Notes: generated by a model from the letters alone, not told the origin. 64,000 bases of DNA from Gonatopus flavifemur (GCA_018340375.1 JAFFJZ010000020.1:4154001-4218000), one strand, 5' to 3'. Shown: positions 11,086 through 22,764, counted from the stretch's first letter. Translations and numbers: made by a program.

Positions 11086-11757
11086 CACTGAGAGAAATTT
11101 GGCGCACAGGTTGTACTCGGCTCACAGCGACAGCAGCGCCCATCAGTAAGGGCGGTCTACGCACTAAAACGGAGTAGCTGTTGTGTTTCACCTGCCCCAC
11201 TGCTACTCCAAATACTCCGCGTATAAGCTATACTTGTTATCGGAGTAGGAGCTACTCCGCATTGCGCACGATGCACGGAGAAAAAGGAATTCGCTGTGGC
11301 AGCGAAATCTACTTTTGCTGGGTTCCTTTTGCCAGAGCAGCAAATTTTTTGCTGTGACAGCAAACTATTTGCTGTTCCAGCAATCTTGTTAGCTGCGATA
11401 GCGAATTTTTAGCTGTGGCAGCAAAAAATGTTTGCTATCCCAGCAAAATTTGTTTGCTATTCTATATATAATACTGAAAATTTGCTGGTGGAGCAAATAT
11501 TTTTTGCTGTCACAGCTAAAAAATTGCTGTCGTAGCTAACACGATTGCTGTTATAGCAAATTTTTAGCTAGGTCAGCAAAAAATTTTGCTATTCTATATA
11601 TAATACCTCGATTTGCTGCGGCAGCAAACTTTTTCTCTCCGTGTGTACACTGATCGGAGTAACTGCTCCTCCGATGTCACGCACAGGCGCTAACAGGCTA
11701 AAACGCGCAGCCAGTAAATCTCAAGTATAGAGGAAGCGTCAAATTTCTCTCAATGTG
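11086..11757. mobile_element. CACTGAGAG-ended MITE with a second MITE inserted in it
   Basis: CACTGAGAGAAATTTG at 11086 mirrors CAAATTTCTCTCAATGTG ending at 11757. The interior carries inverted GGAGTA/TACTCC motifs, split by the element at 11274-11643. Confidence 0.65.
11274..11643. mobile_element. CACGGAGA-ended MITE filled with GCTGTGGCAGC motifs
   Basis: The ends are CACGGAGAAAAAGG and TTTTTCTCTCCGTG. The interior repeats GCTGTGGCAGC, TGCTGTGACAGCAAA and GCTGTTCCAGC-like palindromic motifs about every 30 bases. It is flanked by TG on both sides. It is the best copy of the family also seen at 4690-5100, 15542-15765, 24052-25386 and 40330-40470. Confidence 0.75.
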
Positions 11758-12511
11758 GGAAAATGGATTAGTTGGATATCAAACAGCTGGGAAATTTACC
11801 CTGGTGCAAAAGATCCCTTTAGTAGAAATAAGCACCGGACGTTGATTCCTACTAGATGCTGATTTTTAGTAGGGCCCTTAAATCATATTGGAAATAAAAA
11901 CAAATAATAGGAAATGAGATCTGCTTTTCCCAGTTCCACCTTATTTCCTGTTAACATGTTTGGAGTTCAAAATAATTGAAATTCAACAGGAAAATATGAT
12001 GAAGCTGAAACTAGCAGTCAGTTTTTGCAACTTTTGATTAGACGTTGTTTGAGCTTTGTTCATACCAGAAATCGACCAAATATAGCATCCTATTGAACGT
12101 CCCAGATCCTTAAGTCGTCAATAAGTGTTTAATGTAAAAAATTATGACGATCGGCTGCCAGTATCAGCTTCATGAAGATATGTGGAAGATCATTAAATCC
12201 CATTATTTTCTTCATCACTCAATCTTTGGAATAAAAATCAATCGTAAGCAGATTCAAGAGGAAATTCACTTAAATTTCATTACATTCGAACTGAAATAAC
12301 TTTTTCATTACTGTGTTTTCAAGAGCGTTGTACTTTGAACCATTCAATGACCACTTGGAATCGATTTTGAAATATCTTGTGTCGCCCCACCGAATAAAGG
12401 TTCACTTTTGCAGTTCAACACTACGATAAAATTCATCGTTCAGAATTCATGAATCAGTAGCTATTCTCAGGCCTCTTTTCGATCCTGAAATCAATTATTT
12501 TCTAATGTATG

Positions 12512-12957
12512 CACTGTAAGAAAAGTGACATCCTGTCATTAATGGGAGAAGGTGTCGGTTATTTTCATCCATTTCTATGGTACTGTTACTCTTGAAAATA
12601 ATCAGAAACTTTCATAATGCTCAATCCCTAATAAAGTTGACCCTATGGAAACAGATCGAAACAAACAGACGGTTATCCCGCAGTTCACGAGATGGGACTT
12701 TTGACGAGTTAAAAAACAACGCGAAACGAAAACAATGAATCCAAGGACACAGTAGAAAATTTTGTGTATTTTTAACACACGTGCACGTCCCAAACGGTCC
12801 ACTCGAAGTTTATGTTCAATATTGCCACAAACAATGTGTAAAATTAATACAAAAGTGTTGAATTGATATTGAGAATCTGTCAACTCAACAATCATCTGTG
12901 TTGATTTTGAACACGAATTTTGAGTAGACTGTTTCTAGCACAAATTTTTTTACTGTG
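12512..12957. mobile_element. MITE-like element, CACTGTAAGAAA ends
   Basis: CACTGTAAGAAAAGTG at 12512 is partly inverted as TTTTTTTACTGTG ending 12957. The interior (12600-12895) has no supported gene; its open - strand frame shows no domain. Confidence 0.35.
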
Positions 12958-13215
12958 AATTACAGCGTTGCAACGATTTTCCCAAACCCAGGAGAACCCA
13001 CTCGGATTTTTTCAATGAAACCCAGCTGAAATAACCCATATTATCACCCAAAAAAACCCAGTTTATATTATTCGCTGACAAGCTATGATATCAAATTAGA
13101 ACTATAGGGATTTTTTCCAGAAAATCGAGTCAAACTCTTGTTTCATCAATTTTAGTGTGATAATTCATTATCATTGATTTTTTATCGGGCTCAATCGTTT
13201 CTATGTTGAAAATAT

Positions 13216-13374
13216 AGCGTACCCCTCGTGAAAATGAAGCCTTGAACCGCGACGAAAGCGTAACAAACAGTCCTCTAGGTGTAATTTAGGAAGAAATGGA
13301 AACATTTCTATGTTTTATTTGTTTCAATACCCACTCCGTGCACTTCTTGAATTTCACCAGGGACATTAGGTGAA
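13216..13374. repeat. Short dispersed repeat, copy 2
   Basis: This is the direct-orientation partner of 10937-11082, diverged by substitutions and small indels. It ends in GAATTTCACCAGGGAC. Confidence 0.5.
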
Positions 13375-13845
13375 TTTGGTTTGGAATGTAATTATAACAT
13401 TAATCATTAGTCAAAATATTTTCATATTTCTTTATACAAATCTATTCGAAAAAGTACTTATTAAGATATGAATTGCAAGCATACATCAGTTTATGATTCC
13501 TTTTTTCAACAAAGAAATCTCAATGGTTTAGATTTCCAAATTTTTCACCCACCTCTCCAAACCAAAATGTACGGCCCTGCTCTGCCGATCTATTGAAAAA
13601 CAATTTAAAATCAGCAATATGAATTGTTTCCTCTTCGCTTGTCACATTTGTTCCTGTTTATAGATTATTATTAATTCGGGTGAAAATAGTGAATATTTTT
13701 TGCAAACTATCAAATATATTCAGTTTAATTTTGTATGAGCAGAGATCGGCAAGAAAAAAATTTTGATTTTCCATTTTTTTATTTTTGGACAATATATAAT
13801 CAACATACATATATTATCCATTTTCCGAATAATCATAATTATCTA

Positions 13846-14110
13846 TCCATTGATTATTCATTTCTCAAAAAGATTACCCATCACTTAAATAATGGATAAT
13901 GTATTTGAAAAATTATCCATTGCTTGAATAATGGATCATGTATTTTGAAAAATTATGCGTTACTTGAATTATGGATAATGTATCTGAGGGAATTATCTAT
14001 TACCTGGATAATGAATAATTTATTTTGAAAAATTGTCCATTACTTGAATGATGGATGATGTATTCAAAAAAATTATCCATCAAGTAATTTGAGGAATGGT
14101 TGATCAAATT
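13846..14110. repeat. Minisatellite, about 45-bp unit with internal dyad
   Basis: About six diverged units of the form TTATCCATTACTTGAATAA, then TGGATAATGTATTTGAAAAA. Each unit contains inverted ATCCATTA and TAATGGAT, so each can fold on itself. Confidence 0.7.
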
Positions 14111-14824
14111 TCGTATATTACCCTTTTTTAAGTAATTGATAATGAACCGATAGATGTATATCAGTTTTTTTGCTAATTCTAATAACATATTTGTTGAATT
14201 TAATGAATAAATGTTCCATTTCAGTAATACATTTTGAAATGTCATCACTAACCTTGAATGTATGAACTATTATTAAATTTAATGTGGATTTCACAAAGAA
14301 TTTCGTATCAAATTAAAAACTTTTTCTGATAGTGTTGTAATTGCGACGCAATTAATTTCAATAAATTTTATAAAACCCAATAAAACCCAGGAAAACCCAA
14401 GTGGGTCAATTTTTGGCATTCCTGGTGAGTTATAAAATCGCTTGAATAACTATCATTTACTCAATTGGAAATGATGGGTACTTATCACTGTTCTAGGCTG
14501 CTAAATTGAACCTTTGTTTTTTTATAATCGTTTGATATTGTTGGATACACATTCTATTTCCATAGAAATCGTTAATAATTAACATTAGCGTTTCTTGGAA
14601 TGAATCATCCATTACCAAATGCATAAAATTCATATTCTATAGAAAGAGAGGTTAAGTGATGAAATAACTGATAGGATTCGATAAGCTTCGATGAATTTTT
14701 CTATTAAATTTCAAACTTTCGATTCTGACAAAGGTAACAAGAAATAATGGGGTAACTGATAAGAGCACATCTTATTTCCTCTTACATAATTTGTTTTCTC
14801 ATAGGATTTGAGGGATCTTTTTCA

Positions 14825-15119
14825 CACGGAAAGACCGGGTCCATCAATATTCAGAAAAATGACTGTCAATTTAGGGAAAACGAGAATCGCTGGAAAATAT
14901 TCGTAGTCTACTAAAAATTCGTAGTCGATGTATTAACGATTGATAGTTTCACTGTGAAAAATCCTAATAAAACTATCAACTGTTAATATTTTGTCTACGA
15001 ATTTTTGATAGACTCACTACGAATATTTTTCAGCGATCCTCTTTTTCCCTAAATTGACAGTCATTTTTCTAAACGTTGATAAATTCTTTCTAAATATTAA
15101 TAGACCCGGTCTTTCCGTG
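14825..15119. mobile_element. Fold-back element, 295 bp
   Basis: CACGGAAAGACCGGGTC at 14825 is the exact inverse of the end at 15103-15119. Arms of about 120-130 bases (AATGACTGTCAATTTAGGGA and its complement) surround a short AT-rich centre. The flanking dinucleotide is CA on both sides. Confidence 0.75.
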
Positions 15120-15541
15120 CACCAGGATACTTACTCTGAATGAAAACTCACTTGACCCAAATTACAACCATTCTTTCGTATCATTACTTCTAACATCACG
15201 TTGAAAAATAACCATATCCTTTTAATTTCAGCTCAACGAACTCATTGAATCTGATTAAATCTCATCAACTACTCACACGAACCCATGAATATTGATAGAG
15301 GTCTATTGGACATTCGTTGAATATCAATGAATCTGAAATTAACATATCCCACAATTGAATTCGACCAGAGTTGTTTTTTGCTCTCATTGGCTTGGACCCA
15401 ACTGGATATCCTCCCCATATCTGCTTGGATCCGATTAAACTTGTGGGGACTCAGTTGGATCCAGCTAGATATGGACAAACAATGGATTCTCTAATAGAAA
15501 TTCAGAACCTCAGGTCCTGATAATGAGTAATTTCTATTCAA

Positions 15542-15765
15542 CACGGAGGAAAAGAAATTGGCCGTGACAATGGTCCCTATTGCTATCACAGCAATTTTGT
15601 TGGCTAGGATTGTCATTTTTTAGCTGTGGCAGCGAAAAATGTTCGCTCCTCTAGCCAATTTTTAGTATTACATATAAAATAAAGAAGTTAACATTTTTTG
15701 CTGCTTCAGCAGAGGTACCCAACAAAATCAGATTTCGATTTCACAACGAATTTTTCTCCTCCGTG
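15542..15765. mobile_element. CACGGAGG-ended MITE, GCTGTGGCAGC family
   Basis: The ends are CACGGAGGAAAAG and TTTTTCTCCTCCGTG. The interior has TAGCTGTGGCAGCGAAAAAT and similar motifs, shorter and more diverged than the copy at 11274. Confidence 0.65.
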
Positions 15766-15939
15766 AAAGACTTGAGTACCTGATACGCCAGGACAAAAAT
15801 ATAATGCAGAAGAGGTATGAAACCCTGATCAGAGAAACCAAACATTTTGCAATCAGGACCTAAGTGCAAGAATCCAAAAATATGTCTCTCTTAGTTATTT
15901 CAGCGAAGATTCGCTGTGCGGTCTTCCGCGGCTTGCAAC

Positions 15940-16122
15940 ATTAAATAAATTTTGAGCTTCCGGAATGGAATCGCGTCTTGTATCGGTTGGTGACTGACGT
16001 CTCGCCATCATTGCAGCTGGGTTCATATCACCCTGAAGAAGCCAGTTGCAATGATAGCGAAACATGGGCAACCAACCGATACAAGACGCGGCTCCATTCC
16101 GGAAGCTCAAAATTCATTTAAT
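15940..16122. mobile_element. Fold-back element, about 183 bp
   Basis: ATTAAATAAATTTTGAGC and the following CTTCCGGAATGGAATCG are mirrored by the arm ending at 16122. The right arm includes CCGATACAAGACGCGG. The arms are about 60 bases with few mismatches. TSD not resolved. Confidence 0.65.
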
Positions 16123-16224
16123 ATTTCTCTCTTGTTCTCGACTACTCTTTCTATATTCCGAGACAGCGTAAACGTTATTCAATATTCATGAATTATTTTT
16201 GCTATCATAAATTCAACCCTCAAA

Positions 16225-16435
16225 CAGTGATGCCAGATTCGAGACCAAGACCGCTCTTACCCTCTCCATCGACCGCTTCCCCTTTCTCCCACCATGCGCA
16301 ATAATTCGAGCGAGCGAGAGAGTGATAGTTACTCTTCCTCTGTCGCTCACGCGACTTATTTCGCATGGTGGGAGAAAGGAGAAGCGGTCAATGGGGTGAG
16401 TAAAAGTGATCTCGGTCTCGAATCTGGCATCACTG
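16225..16435. mobile_element. hAT-type MITE, 211 bp
   Basis: The hairpin has ends CAGTGATGCCAGATTCGA and its complement, with an exact 8-base target duplication CCCTCAAA at 16217-16224 and 16436-16443. It is a second copy of the 8056-8262 family, inserted independently. Confidence 0.87.
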
Positions 16436-16674
16436 CCCTCAAATGGTAACTAAACGAAAAAATCATGCATAACCATGTAATTGATCATTTTATTGATTTG
16501 TTTCAGTATATTGCGGTAGTTCAAAAGCCGCAGGACACGCTTTCTAAATACGGAACAATGATGATTATACTCGAACGGGAAGATAGGTTCCCTTCTGGCT
16601 GCCTACTGAGCGGAATTCTACTCTTTTGGAGTAAGAATTCACTCTTCACGCAGTTAGAAGAGGACCTACACTAA

Positions 16675-16901
16675 TAAAAGTGTTTCTTTGAATCTAAGAA
16701 ATTGTTATTTGGATAGGTCGAAATAAATATTTTATTGACTGGAATCAATATTTTGTTGTTTTGAAAAAATTCATCATTTGCTCCTTGTTCAAAACTATAC
16801 ATTTGTTTATATGAAATAAAAAAAGAATTTATTTTCGTTAAAAACACATTTTTTCGATCTATCAATATACCAATTTCTTAGATCCAAAGAGACACTTTTA
16901 T
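16675..16901. mobile_element. Fold-back MITE
   Basis: ATAAAAGTGTTTCTTTG then AATCTAAGAAATTG face the inverse CAATTTCTTAGATCC then AAAGAGACACTTTTAT at 16871-16901. The outer flanks carry GAGTG-type motifs also seen at 57852-58053. Confidence 0.55.
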
Positions 16902-17022
16902 CTGTGTTTCTTCTCATTCGAGTGAAAATCTCACTCTTTCCAATTTAGAGAGCGAATGTCCCATGATTACCATCAATCAGTGCTCAAAAACACGTTGCCA
17001 TTTAAGGGTTAAACAATAGCTA

Positions 17023-17212
17023 CATTGTAGGAAAATTCCTTCTGAAAATTCAGAAAATGTGACTGTAATTTTTTTTTTGATTTTCCAAATAGATTTTGCT
17101 AAATTTTCAGAATATGCCATGGAGTTCAATCGCAGTTTCTTGAAATTCAGAAAAAGTAGCTGTAAAAATTACAATCACATTTTTTAAATTTTCAGAAGAA
17201 ATTTTTTGACAG
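17023..17212. mobile_element. CACTGTCAAAAAATT-type MITE
   Basis: The left arm CTTCTGAAAATTCAGAAAAT then GTGACTGTAATTTT is inverted in the right arm, which ends TTTTTTGACAGTG. The right end is well kept and the left end is eroded. Confidence 0.5.
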
Positions 17213-17388
17213 TGCAGTTACACCGTTGCAAAGAAATATAATCTTTTTGAATTTGGATTCAACAAAATTGAATTTTCTATCTAAAAAAAAAAACTTCCCT
17301 TTATAAATTTAGATCATTTTTATATCATCTATTTTATCACCGTTGGTCCACGATTGGCTGTCGCCTGTCCTAGGGCTGCTGTCATTCT

Positions 17389-17676
17389 TTGAAACTTGAC
17401 TTTGCAGGAATGATAAACCGACTTTCAGCACAGTTTTATGGTTACTTCGAATGCTCTCTAAATTTTGATATAACGGAAAATACATTACATTTAGAATCTT
17501 CGTATTCTCCCGTTGATCTCATGCTTCGAGGTGATCCTCTAAATGTCGTTCGAAGTTTAGTATACATTCCATCGCGTGTATTCTGCGGAGCTACTGCGCG
17601 AACTATCAAACGTGTTAACGGCAACTCGAACAGACTACAAATTTTTCTCTCGGCACTTGACTTCGAGTATACGTGA
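17389..17676 (+). other. Open frame of doubtful coding status
   Basis: A 95-codon frame, with its first ATG at 17410, sits in sequence richer in GC than its flanks. The opposite strand is open over the same span (17442-17762). There is no recognised motif and no donor. It is 0.7 kb upstream of exon 18350-18425 and might belong to an unlisted start region. Confidence 0.15.
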
Positions 17677-17806
17677 CGTAGAACACTCGCGATTTTTATG
17701 TAAGAAGAGTGGAAAAGGTGATTAATAAAAAAGAAACTCAGAGATTTGTTTGAGAGTGTCACGTGTGTTACATAAATTCAAATATTGTGAGAAAACCACT
17801 GTAACA

Positions 17807-17899
17807 ATGGATGAAAGTTATGATGTTGAATTTGAATTAGAGTCAAATTTAGTCGGATCGGTTGAACCTAATCGAAGTGTATATAAAGATCGGTTTTGA
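17807..17899 (+). CDS. Small acidic ORF, possible alternative start
   Basis: ATG at 17807 sits in a good context (ACAATGG) and opens 30 codons starting MDESYDVEFELESNLVGS. A possible donor GATCG|GTTTTG at 17893 would leave phase 2, which fits exon 18350-18425, but this is a poor 5' splice match. Read through, the frame stops at 17899. Kept as a weak candidate because of the phase match and position. Confidence 0.2.
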   Translation: MDESYDVEFELESNLVGSVEPNRSVYKDRF

Positions 17900-18349
17900 A
17901 CCCTCGATGTAACGATGTAATCCCGGCACGAGTCTCGTGCTCGATTTATTTCACATCCCCCGACTCCCTTGGTTTTTATTTTCCATGTGTGGTATACGAT
18001 ATCCCATAACCGCTCATAGCGGGAAGTCTTTCGTAAATCGATGGGGCTCGACAAAGTACAAAGACCACGGTTCGCAGCTAATTTGAGGAGTGGTTTTATA
18101 TGAGGAACATCTGTCGACGTATTGACTCGAATCTATCTTCTAAACGCTACAATTGGCCATGGAGAGATGCGGTGATGCATCGTACAACCAAATGTGTTTA
18201 CATTAGACACGCGAATGAATACAATGTACACTTTGCATATATTTAAAATACACTCTCTTAAAATATAAAATAGACGTATGAATATGTAATGCATGAAAAC
18301 GGGTCCATGTAACTTTGAAGTAAAACGTGAAATGAAATTTTTGTTACAG

Positions 18350-18425
18350 CTTTGGAAAGCGGACGGGTGGTAGCGCCAGGCGACCCAACGAATGCTTTGT
18401 CCTCGAACCCTCCGAGATGATCGTT
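18350..18425 (+). CDS. Internal coding exon 3 of the + strand gene
   Basis: The 76-base exon lies between TTTTTGTTACAG (ending 18349) and CGTT|GTAAGT (GT at 18426-18427), both strong sites. It enters after two bases of a codon and leaves in phase 0. It is GC-rich compared with the AT-rich introns around it. After the Cys formed at the junction, the peptide reads FGKRTGGSARRPNECFVL then EPSEMIV. Only this phase is open: reading from the first base gives TAG after seven codons. The fit to the preceding phase-2 exon and the following phase-0 exon is the main reason for assigning it to this gene. No catalytic motif is visible. Confidence 0.68.
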
Positions 18426-19956
18426 GTAAGTAACAGAAGCACGTACAAAATTTGTCAAATTATTGACTCAAGTTATCAGCATTCAATGATTATCAAACGA
18501 AAATATCTGAGGTCTAAGGAAACCGGTTTCAAATGAAATGGAAGAATAAGATGAAGAGTATCAAACGTACCATGTATTATATGTAAACTATATTGGCATA
18601 GAATATAGTGTAGGAACATTGCATAACGAAAGACAATGCCTTTTCGTCTCGACTCAACTCGCGACGGGCTAGACAGTTAATCAATATCTCCTCTCTTTCA
18701 TGTAATCATCCTCTTCAGCTTGACTTGAGTTTCCAAACCAAAAGTATTATATTATATACTTGTTGTCACTCAGGGTTAGTAATTGTAACTTTCATCCCCA
18801 TTCATCAAACAAATTTTTTTTTTCTCTGCTACGACAATGAAGGATTGTCCAATCGTGATGATGGCATAAATAAATTAGTTCGTGCGGTTTGTTTGAAGCA
18901 TTTCATCATATTCACTTCTTAGAATTCTTATGATGGATGTTTTCTTTGTCCCTTTTTTTTCTTCGTTACAAAAAAAAACAAACAATAATGATATATCACG
19001 AGGTATTAATAAATAGAAAAAAAAGAATCATTTGATTCATCATAACAACTCCCGATATGTGGAATCATAAATTGTGACAAAAAACAATCTGGATTGCTGG
19101 AAATTGTTTGTGAAGAAGCAATTACTCTCTCATCGTCAAAACAGCGTCAGAGATTCTTGTAAGAGCGATGCTTCGCTTTTAGATGATGAGTCCACAAAAG
19201 CCTTTTCGCTTTTCCTCGTTTCTTGTCTCTTCAACTCTTAGCTGTGGTCTTTTTTCGTGACTTCTGTTCGCGGGATTTCATATATGGTTTTGCCTTGATT
19301 TGGATTTATTGCTACGAAACTTGCAGAGCAAAATAATGCAACCCCCATCCTTCGTGACTCGAAGGCAACCAATAATTAATTACTTGTCAAAGAGTTATCG
19401 AATGGATGAGGAACGTAATGAACAGTGAAATGAAGATATAGCTGGAGAATGACGTCATGAGGTGGTGGGTGAAATTACAAAGATATGAGACGTGAAAAGA
19501 TGAAAGAAGCGTGATGGAATAGAATGAGATTTGGCGAGGGAAAGTTGCATGACAGAGGTTGTGAGACAGAAGGGAGAAAAAGAATAAATCGATAAGTAGA
19601 AATTTAGTCAGAGTAGATGAAAATGAATGACTAATCAGACTCGGGTTTAGCACCGATTCAGTGGTTTGTGGAATATCCAGTGTAAAATGAAAAGGTATCA
19701 GTGCGGAAAAGCTAGACGGTCAAAGGAAGATTTTTTTACGATCTCTCCACTCATTCGAAGAACGGAAGTAGGGTGTAATATGATCATCACGTGATGAGAC
19801 GAATGCATTAAAAACGCAGTGCATTTTGTGATCTGTGTCAGACACGCTGCTTTAAGTCACGCAAATTGTATAAATATATGAAGCATATAAACATTTTCAT
19901 CACGGAAAGAAATGTTCAAGTTCATTACAAAGATTTCTTGGTATCCCAGCTGGATG
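18426..19956. other. Intron, nothing recognised
   Basis: AT-rich sequence; the 88-codon - strand frame at 19387-19653 is Ser/Phe/Leu-rich low-complexity sequence without motif. Confidence 0.5.
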
Positions 19957-20371
19957 ATATCGCTGGATTTCGTTGAGATAGAAGTTTAGCCGTGGTAAAT
20001 AAACTTTATTGATGATGAAATATAGTTTCAACCACTAAAATATTCAGCGATGACGTCTATACTTTTACTCCAAAAGAGCGACTGGATTGTATGGGTGCGA
20101 CACCTAAATACAATTAGCTGCACAGTCTAGCTAACTAATTTAGCTGTTACAGATAGAATTTTTCACTAGTTTTTACAAGTCACCCCACATGGCAGTAGAG
20201 GTTTGAATTTTCGTTCCGTTTCTATAAACGATTCAAACTTCAACAACATATTTTTCCATCATTCGTGATGTTTCAGTTTTTACATAACGACCAACGAAAT
20301 ACTTAACCTCGAAGGAACTTCAATTCATGAATATCTCGAAATTTATTGAATATATTCACAATTTAATAATA

Positions 20372-21793
20372 CACAGTTGGAAATTTTGTGTTAAATTCAA
20401 CACATTTCACATCCCAATCAGGAAAAACCGAAGTATGCCAATGTTGACAACAGGCGGAGTACAGTGCCAGTATTGGGCCCCCAAGAGTCGGCTAGCGCGT
20501 ACGGATTTAGTACTGGATACATAGAAATACAGTACTATACCAGTACTGATACACCAGTACTGAAAGTTTGATTTCGACCACGTATTGATACAGTACTATG
20601 CCAGTACTGATACACCAGTACTGAAAGCTTGATGTCGACCAAATACTGATACAGTACTATGCCAGTACCGATACGCCAGTACTGATACACCAGTACTGAA
20701 AGCTTGATGTCGATCAAGTACTGATACAATACAGGCACTGCAGTGATTGTAAATAATAGGAAATCACCTAATCAGAAAAAACCGAAGTATGTCAATGTTG
20801 ACAACAGGTGGAGTACAGTGCCAGTATTGGGCCCCCAAGAGTCGGCTAGCATGTACCCAATATGGAAAAGCGTTATCATTTCGGACAAATGCCAGTACTG
20901 CTGCAGTACAGACCACCAGTACCCCGCCAGTCTTAGCCGGTACTGGCGCAGTACAGCGCTAGTTGTGAAATTCTGATTGGGCGTATTGCGCCGGTACTGA
21001 AGACCATTACCGATTACCAGTACTGTGCCAGTACCAAGTACCCAGTACTGCGCCAGTTGTTAAATTCTGATTGGGATGTCCCAAACAGTCCACACATATT
21101 TTTGTGTCGATATCACATAATGGGTTTGTGTTAGCTTGTGACTCAAGCTTGATGTAAATAATATAACTCAAAAGGATGTTGATAAAATTTTGATTGGAAT
21201 TTCCGATCGTGTAAATTCAACACATAAGTACTGTCAAATGTGAAAATCACACTTTTTTCGTGTTGAAACAATGCATAAGAATAAATTGAAAAAAAACAAT
21301 ACTTCAATGAGCATTGAACACGGATCGTCGGGACCGAATGTTGAAGCTGTATCACTCAAGCCACTGCCGGTCCTTTGGTTGAGTGTACTTTCTTTGCGTA
21401 TATCAAATCGCACTCCATCTTCAAATTTACATATTTAGAAAACGAATTCCCATTAGAATTAAAGCTAAAACCAAAATGAATGAATAGTTCTTCCGACGAC
21501 TACTAAAGTTACACGTACATAGAAGTTTCATAAAAAAATAGCTTCCACCACTGGCGATCACCCCTTGGTAGTTGAGAATAACACAATTTTTATGTTCAAT
21601 CTTAAGTTGAATGAAATTTGTGTCATTTCGACACTTTTTTTCACTTGTTTGAATGATTCCACATTATAAATCAGTTGAAACCTGATTACACAAGGACTGT
21701 CTGTAGAAGTTACACGTGTTTTTGTTGAATATTTAACAGAAAATCCATGACACACGGATTTTTTAACACATTTACAAAAAATTTCCAACTGTG
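20372..21793. mobile_element. TA-flanked element containing the CAGTACTG cluster
   Basis: CACAGTTGGAAATTTT at 20372 is the inverse of the end TTTCCAACTGTG at 21793, with TA at 20370-20371 and 21794-21795. It interrupts copy 1 of the composite repeat, whose second copy lacks it. It carries the cluster 20408-21078. Confidence 0.7.
20408..21078. repeat. CAGTACTG-rich element inserted in a copy of itself
   Basis: CATCCCAATCAG near 20408 mirrors CTGATTGGGATG ending near 21078. A run of about 80 bases (CCGAAGTATGCCAATGTTGA onward) occurs at 20424 and again at 20777, and TAAATTCTGATTGGG-type right ends occur at 20964 and 21061. The interior has about a dozen CCAGTACTG palindromes, many preceded by ATAC. 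Confidence 0.65.
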
Positions 21794-22225
21794 TAAGTTT
21801 GATCAAGCCGAGTGATGAAAATCGACTTTCGATTGTAATGTCTTCGAAGACATTTCATCCATGTAGCGCTGAGATATCGACAAATAAGAACTGAAGACTT
21901 GGCGATACAATCTTCGTGGATTATACTGGCGTGGTAGAAACCAAAGAAACATTTAAATATTAGCTATCCTCGTTTAGGTGTAGCTCCTAAACAAGGGTGC
22001 TGTGCGAATCATATAATAATAGGAGCCATTTAGAATTATGCCGTATGTTCGTGATTTCTAAACTGTATTGCAAACACTGACAAATCCGTTTTTTGAATTC
22101 ATCATGAATGACAGTTAAACGGCTAATGTGTTACAATTATTTCTTCTTACAGTTATAAATGAATGTATTGTCAGTCTGACTATATTCCATCAGCCATATA
22201 TTCCTCAGATAACATGTAGGCTTGT

Positions 22226-22399
22226 CAGTGGTGCCCAGAGCTTGTTCTCTGTCTCTCTCCCCGTGCATCCAAACATGCGACGTAGTAAAGGATCGAGATG
22301 GTGCAAGCCTGCACCATCTCGATCCTTTACTACGTTGCATGTTTGAATGGACAAAGAGAGAGAAAGAGAGAGAGAGAACACAAGCTCTGGGCACCACTG
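22226..22399. mobile_element. hAT-type MITE, 174 bp near-perfect hairpin
   Basis: The ends are CAGTGGTGCCCAGAGCTTGT and its complement, flanked by the exact 8-base duplication AGGCTTGT (22218-22225 and 22400-22407). Arms of about 85 bases meet at a four-base loop near 22312. GA and CT runs sit in the arms. Confidence 0.88.
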
Positions 22400-22447
22400 A
22401 GGCTTGTCATAAGCTTGCCAGACTTGTCATTCGATTGTTTTCGACTT

Positions 22448-22764
22448 CCCAAGCAGCACCAGAATATACTATGAACGTTCTTCGAATATTCGAAATATGT
22501 TCTATGCACATTCGAATGAGACCGTTTCATAGGTACTATGCATATTCATTGAAGTATGTAATCAAATATACGACGATACGTTAATTGAACGTCGATTGAA
22601 TGAATATCGTACATTTCGAATGTACTATGTACGTTCTAAGTATATTTGAAACAGTCTCATTTGAACATTCTATGAACGTTCATTATATGTTCTTTGTACC
22701 TCATTTGTACATTGTACGAACGTTTCTATTTCGTATATACTTTGAAATTCTGTTGCTGCTCGGG
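22448..22764. mobile_element. Fold-back element with CCCAAGCAGCA ends
   Basis: CCCAAGCAGCACCAGAAT is mirrored by ATTCTGTTGCTGCTCGGG ending at 22764. The interior is packed with CATTCGAATG, GAACGTTC and similar dyads. Confidence 0.55.

Larger units (their letters stand above)
19957..22118 (+). mobile_element. Composite repeat, copy 1, with a large insertion
   Basis: The sequence from GATATCGCTGGATTT to about 20255 and from 21797 to 22118 matches 38000-39346 on the opposite strand. Identity by eye is in the high eighties over several hundred bases. Shared blocks include GACGTCTATACTTT, TAGCTAACTAATTTAGCT and CTTCGAAGACATT. The middle is displaced by the TA-flanked element 20372-21793. Confidence 0.75.

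Noticed and set aside
22128..22584. Overlapping frames on both strands around 22.3 kb
   Set aside because: They read through the 174-base hairpin of a hAT MITE, which explains the mirrored peptides.
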